DNA of 7,300 nt from Sphingomonas sp. (GTDB lineage Bacteria; Pseudomonadota; Alphaproteobacteria; Sphingomonadales; Sphingomonadaceae), in contig JASLBO010000232.1 in the NCBI GenBank assembly GCA_030146605.1, positions 1 to 7,300 on the forward strand, written 5' to 3'. A program made the translations under genes and the position numbers. The notes below the pieces were generated by a model. It was not told the DNA's origin, did not search any database, and saw only the letters and a list, made by a program, of their open reading frames with translations. Of the stretch, positions 5,199 to 7,300 are shown piece after piece (the first letter of the stretch is position 1; every line of letters starts with the position of its first letter).

Positions 5199-6833
5199 TT
5201 ACCCATAAATCGCCTCCTTGAACGGATCCATGCCGATCCGGCGATAGGTGTCGAGGAAGCGCTCGCCGGTCTGGCGTTCGCGCAGATAGACGTTGGTGGC
5301 TCTTTCGACTGCGTCGACCACGCCGTCTTCGCTGAACCCGGGGCCGGTGATCTTGGCCTGCGAGGTGTCTTCCGCGCCCGAGCCCCCGAGCAGGAGCTGG
5401 TAGTTCTCGGTGCCCTTACGGTCGACGCCGAGGATGCCGATATGGCCGGCATGGTGGTGGCCGCAGGCGTTGATGCAGCCGCTGATCTTGATCTTGAGCT
5501 CGCCGAGATCGAGCTGGCGTTCGACATCGGCGAAGCGCGCCGCGATCTTCTGCGCGAGCGGGATCGAGCGGGCATTGGCGAGGCTGCAATAATCCAGCCC
5601 CGGGCAGGCGATCAGATCGGTGATCAGATCGAGATTGACGTCGGCGAGGCCCGCCGCGTCGAGCGCCTGCCACACCGCGTACAGGTCCTGCTTGCGGATA
5701 TAAGGGAGGACGAGGTTCTGCGCGTGCGTCGCGCGGATCTCGTCGAAGCTGTAGCGCTCGGCGAGATCGGCGACGACGTCGATCTGATCGGCCGAGATGT
5801 CGCCGGGGATGCCGGCGATCGGCTTGAGGCTGATGTTGACGATGGCATAGCCCGGCGCCTTGTGGCGGACGGTCTGGCGATCGACCCAGAGCGCGAACTC
5901 GGGGTCGCTGCGGTCGATTTCCTCGCTGAGCCCGGTCTCGAACGGCGGCGGCGCGAAATACGCCGCGATGCGGTCATATTCGGCCTGCGGGAAATCGGTG
6001 CCGAGCGAGAGGAAATGCGCGAATTCCTCCTCGACCTGGCGGCGAAATTCCTCCTCGCCGAGCTCGTGGACGAGGATCTTCATCCGCTGCTTGTGGATGT
6101 TGTCGCGTCGCGCATGGGTGTTCCACACGCGCAGCACGGCCTGGAGATAGGAGAAGATCTGCGCGGCGGGCAGGAACTCGCGGATCTGGTAGGCGATGAT
6201 CGGGGTGCGGCCCATGCCGCCCCCGGCATAAACCTCGAAGCCCTGCTCGCCGGCTTCGTTCAGCACGATGCGGAGCGCGAAATCGTGCCAGCGCAGCGCG
6301 GCGCGGTCCTCGTCCGAGGCGATCACCGCGATCTTGAACTTGCGTGGCAGATAGCTGAATTCGGGGTGGAAGGTCGTCGCCTGGCGGAGCAGTTCGGCCC
6401 AGGGGCGCGGATCGCAGATCTCGTCGGCGGCGGCGCCGGCATATTGATCGGCCGAGAGATTGCGGATGCTCTCGCCGCTGGTCTGGATCGCGTGCATCTC
6501 GACCGTGGCGAGCTCGGCGAGGATGTCGGGCGCGTCCTCGAGCTTGATCCAATTATACTGGATGTTCTGGCGCGTGGTGATGTGGCCGTAGCCGCGGTCA
6601 TATTTGCGCGCGATGTGGCCGAGCATGCGCATCTGCCGGCCGTCGAGCGTGCCATAGGGGATCGCGACGCGCAGCATATAAGCGTGGAGCTGAAGATAGA
6701 GGCCGTTCTTGAGCCGCAGCGGCTTGAACTGGTCGTCGTTCATCGCGCCGGAGATGCGGCGGGCGACCTGATCGCGGAATTCCTCGACGCGGGCGTCGAC
6801 GATGGCCTGGTCGTATTTGTCGTAGCGGTACAT
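5199..6833 (-). CDS. cysI: Assimilatory nitrite/sulfite reductase haemoprotein
   Basis: This 544-residue sirohaem and [4Fe-4S] enzyme carries out the six-electron reduction of sulfite to sulfide, which then feeds cysteine synthesis. It shows the duplicated ferredoxin-like and haemoprotein halves of the nitrite/sulfite reductase family. Landmarks are LQLHAYMLRVAIPYG (47-61), the anion-site motif TTRQNIQYNW (86-95), QTSGESIRN (117-125), LPRKFKIAV (162-170), the Arg/Lys-rich RRDNIHKQRMK (242-252), and the cofactor cysteines in Cx5C (Cys410, Cys416) and Cx3C (Cys453, Cys457 in GCINACGHHH). Context with cysH and DUF934/DUF2849 favours sulfite over nitrite as substrate. No flavoprotein CysJ is nearby, so the electron donor may be ferredoxin or an enzyme encoded elsewhere. 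The start ATG 6833 gives the expected N-terminus MYRYDKYD, but the ribosome binding site is weak (GGA ten bases upstream), and a repeat element begins 22 bases upstream. Confidence 0.95.
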   Translation of the reverse strand: MYRYDKYDQAIVDARVEEFRDQVARRISGAMNDDQFKPLRLKNGLYLQLHAYMLRVAIPYGTLDGRQMRMLGHIARKYDRGYGHITTRQNIQYNWIKLEDAPDILAELATVEMHAIQTSGESIRNLSADQYAGAAADEICDPRPWAELLRQATTFHPEFSYLPRKFKIAVIASDEDRAALRWHDFALRIVLNEAGEQGFEVYAGGGMGRTPIIAYQIREFLPAAQIFSYLQAVLRVWNTHARRDNIHKQRMKILVHELGEEEFRRQVEEEFAHFLSLGTDFPQAEYDRIAAYFAPPPFETGLSEEIDRSDPEFALWVDRQTVRHKAPGYAIVNISLKPIAGIPGDISADQIDVVADLAERYSFDEIRATHAQNLVLPYIRKQDLYAVWQALDAAGLADVNLDLITDLIACPGLDYCSLANARSIPLAQKIAARFADVERQLDLGELKIKISGCINACGHHHAGHIGILGVDRKGTENYQLLLGGSGAEDTSQAKITGPGFSEDGVVDAVERATNVYLRERQTGERFLDTYRRIGMDPFKEAIYG

Positions 6834-6854
6834 CAGCGTTGGGTCCGGGGATGG

Positions 6855-7060
6855 TTCACGCGAAGACGCGAAGGCGCGAAGAAGGAAGGATGGTTCGCGC
6901 AGAGGCGCAGAGAGCGCAGAGGTGTTTCGCCCGGCTGCGTCAGCAGCCCATCAGCACGCAGAGCGACGAGACTATGACGCGCTGCCGCGCGTGCTTTCTC
7001 TGCGTTCTCCGCGCCTCTGCGCGAATAACCTCTTCGCGCCTTCGCGCATTGGCGTGTGAA
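6855..7060. repeat. Long inverted repeat of GCGAAG/GCAGAG units between DUF2849 and sulfite reductase genes
   Basis: The element starts with TTCAC (6855-6859) and ends with its complement GTGAA (7056-7060). Its arms share two exact inverted blocks: 16 bases, CGCGAAGGCGCGAAGA at 6867-6882 against 7031-7046, and 15 bases, TTCGCGCAGAGGCGC at 6894-6908 against 7011-7025, followed by a related GCAGAG-rich block. Inside each arm the unit GCGAAG or GCAGAG is repeated in short tandem fashion. The 60-80 bases between the arms show nothing recognisable. The element occupies nearly all of the 229-base gap between the two genes and has no transposase. From memory, purine-rich units of this type occur as dispersed intergenic repeats in many bacterial genomes. 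Confidence 0.8.
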
Positions 7061-7062
7061 AA

Positions 7063-7300
7063 TCATATCACCCAGCTCCCCGCATTGGGGTCGGCCGGCT
7101 TGAGCGTCAGGTCCGGGCGCACCGTCGGGCCATAGGCGCGGATGCGGTCCTTGATGTGGGCGGGGCGGGGACCCGCGGCCGTCATCGTGCCGTCGATGAT
7201 CACGCCGCTGTTGACGCGGCGCGCGCCGGTCTCTTCGGTGAGGATCGATTCGCCGCGGTCGCCGACATCCACGGCATCCTCGACATGAAGCGACCAGCCC
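7063..7300 (-). CDS. DUF2849 protein of the sulfite reduction operon (5' end outside window)
   Basis: The frame runs off the right edge, so only the last 78 residues are visible, beginning GWSLHVEDAVDVGD and ending in TGA at 7065-7063. DUF2849 proteins are about 100 residues long and are typically encoded just upstream of nitrite/sulfite reductase in alphaproteobacteria, between it and the sirohaem synthase gene. The family-like C-terminal signature HIKDRIRAYGPTVRPDL is present, followed by a tail LKPADPNAGSWVI that may be specific to this lineage. The function is unknown; the position suggests a helper of sulfite reductase. An internal GTG at 7272 is not a convincing start because the upstream residues fit the family. 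The repeat element begins two bases after its stop, so any normal tight coupling to the reductase gene is broken here. Confidence 0.8.
   Translation of the reverse strand, partial: GWSLHVEDAVDVGDRGESILTEETGARRVNSGVIIDGTMTAAGPRPAHIKDRIRAYGPTVRPDLTLKPADPNAGSWVI

Noticed and set aside
4509..6977. A plus-strand frame open for 822 codons across the sulfur operon
   Set aside because: It lies antisense to DUF934 and sulfite reductase, both certain genes. Its translation is rich in Asp, Glu, Arg, Ala and Val in the pattern produced by reading GC-biased codons backwards, and it crosses a repeat element. It is a shadow frame.
6839..7135. A 98-codon plus-strand frame across the GCGAAG/GCAGAG element
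   Set aside because: It is formed by repeat units and then runs antisense to DUF2849; no family resemblance.

Overview
The window looks like a chromosomal segment of a GC-rich alphaproteobacterium, most likely a sphingomonad. The evidence is the strong G/C bias at third codon positions, the alphaproteobacterial style of the DnaB sequence, and a sulfur-assimilation cluster of the alphaproteobacterial type (DUF2849 - sulfite reductase - DUF934 - APS reductase). The assignment rests on sequence style and recalled families; no search was run.

Left half, plus strand. The window opens inside dnaB, the replicative helicase (1-1197, 5' end missing). About 310 bases without a convincing gene follow. 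The end of this gap holds three consecutive perfect hairpins, and the last one overlaps the ribosome binding site of the next gene. That gene (1509-2372) encodes a 287-residue DUF1521 protein. It carries the GDPHVD motif at which the Bradyrhizobium effector NopE1 and a Vibrio homologue cut themselves when they bind metal ions. Next comes a GTG-started, YegD-like Hsp70 ATPase without a substrate-binding domain (2521-3798).

Right half, minus strand, convergent with the first half. Reading leftwards from the window edge, the order is: a DUF2849 protein (7300-7063, N-terminus outside the window), a nitrite/sulfite reductase haemoprotein (6833-5199), a DUF934 protein (5069-4641) and a [4Fe-4S] APS reductase, cysH (4648-3869), which overlaps the DUF934 gene by 8 bases. 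Together they form the reductive arm of assimilatory sulfate reduction: APS to sulfite (CysH), then sulfite to sulfide (haemoprotein), with two small companion proteins whose biochemical roles are not established. The electron donor, ATP sulfurylase, sirohaem synthase and operon promoter are not in the window.

The two wide gaps of this operon are each filled by a different long inverted repeat: a nested CCCCTCCCGC-type palindromic element at 5074-5177, and an element built of GCGAAG / GCAGAG units at 6855-7060. The first supplies the ribosome binding site of the DUF934 gene and can fold over it. The most interesting items are the self-cleaving DUF1521 protein with its structured leader, and the two repeats in the sulfur operon.
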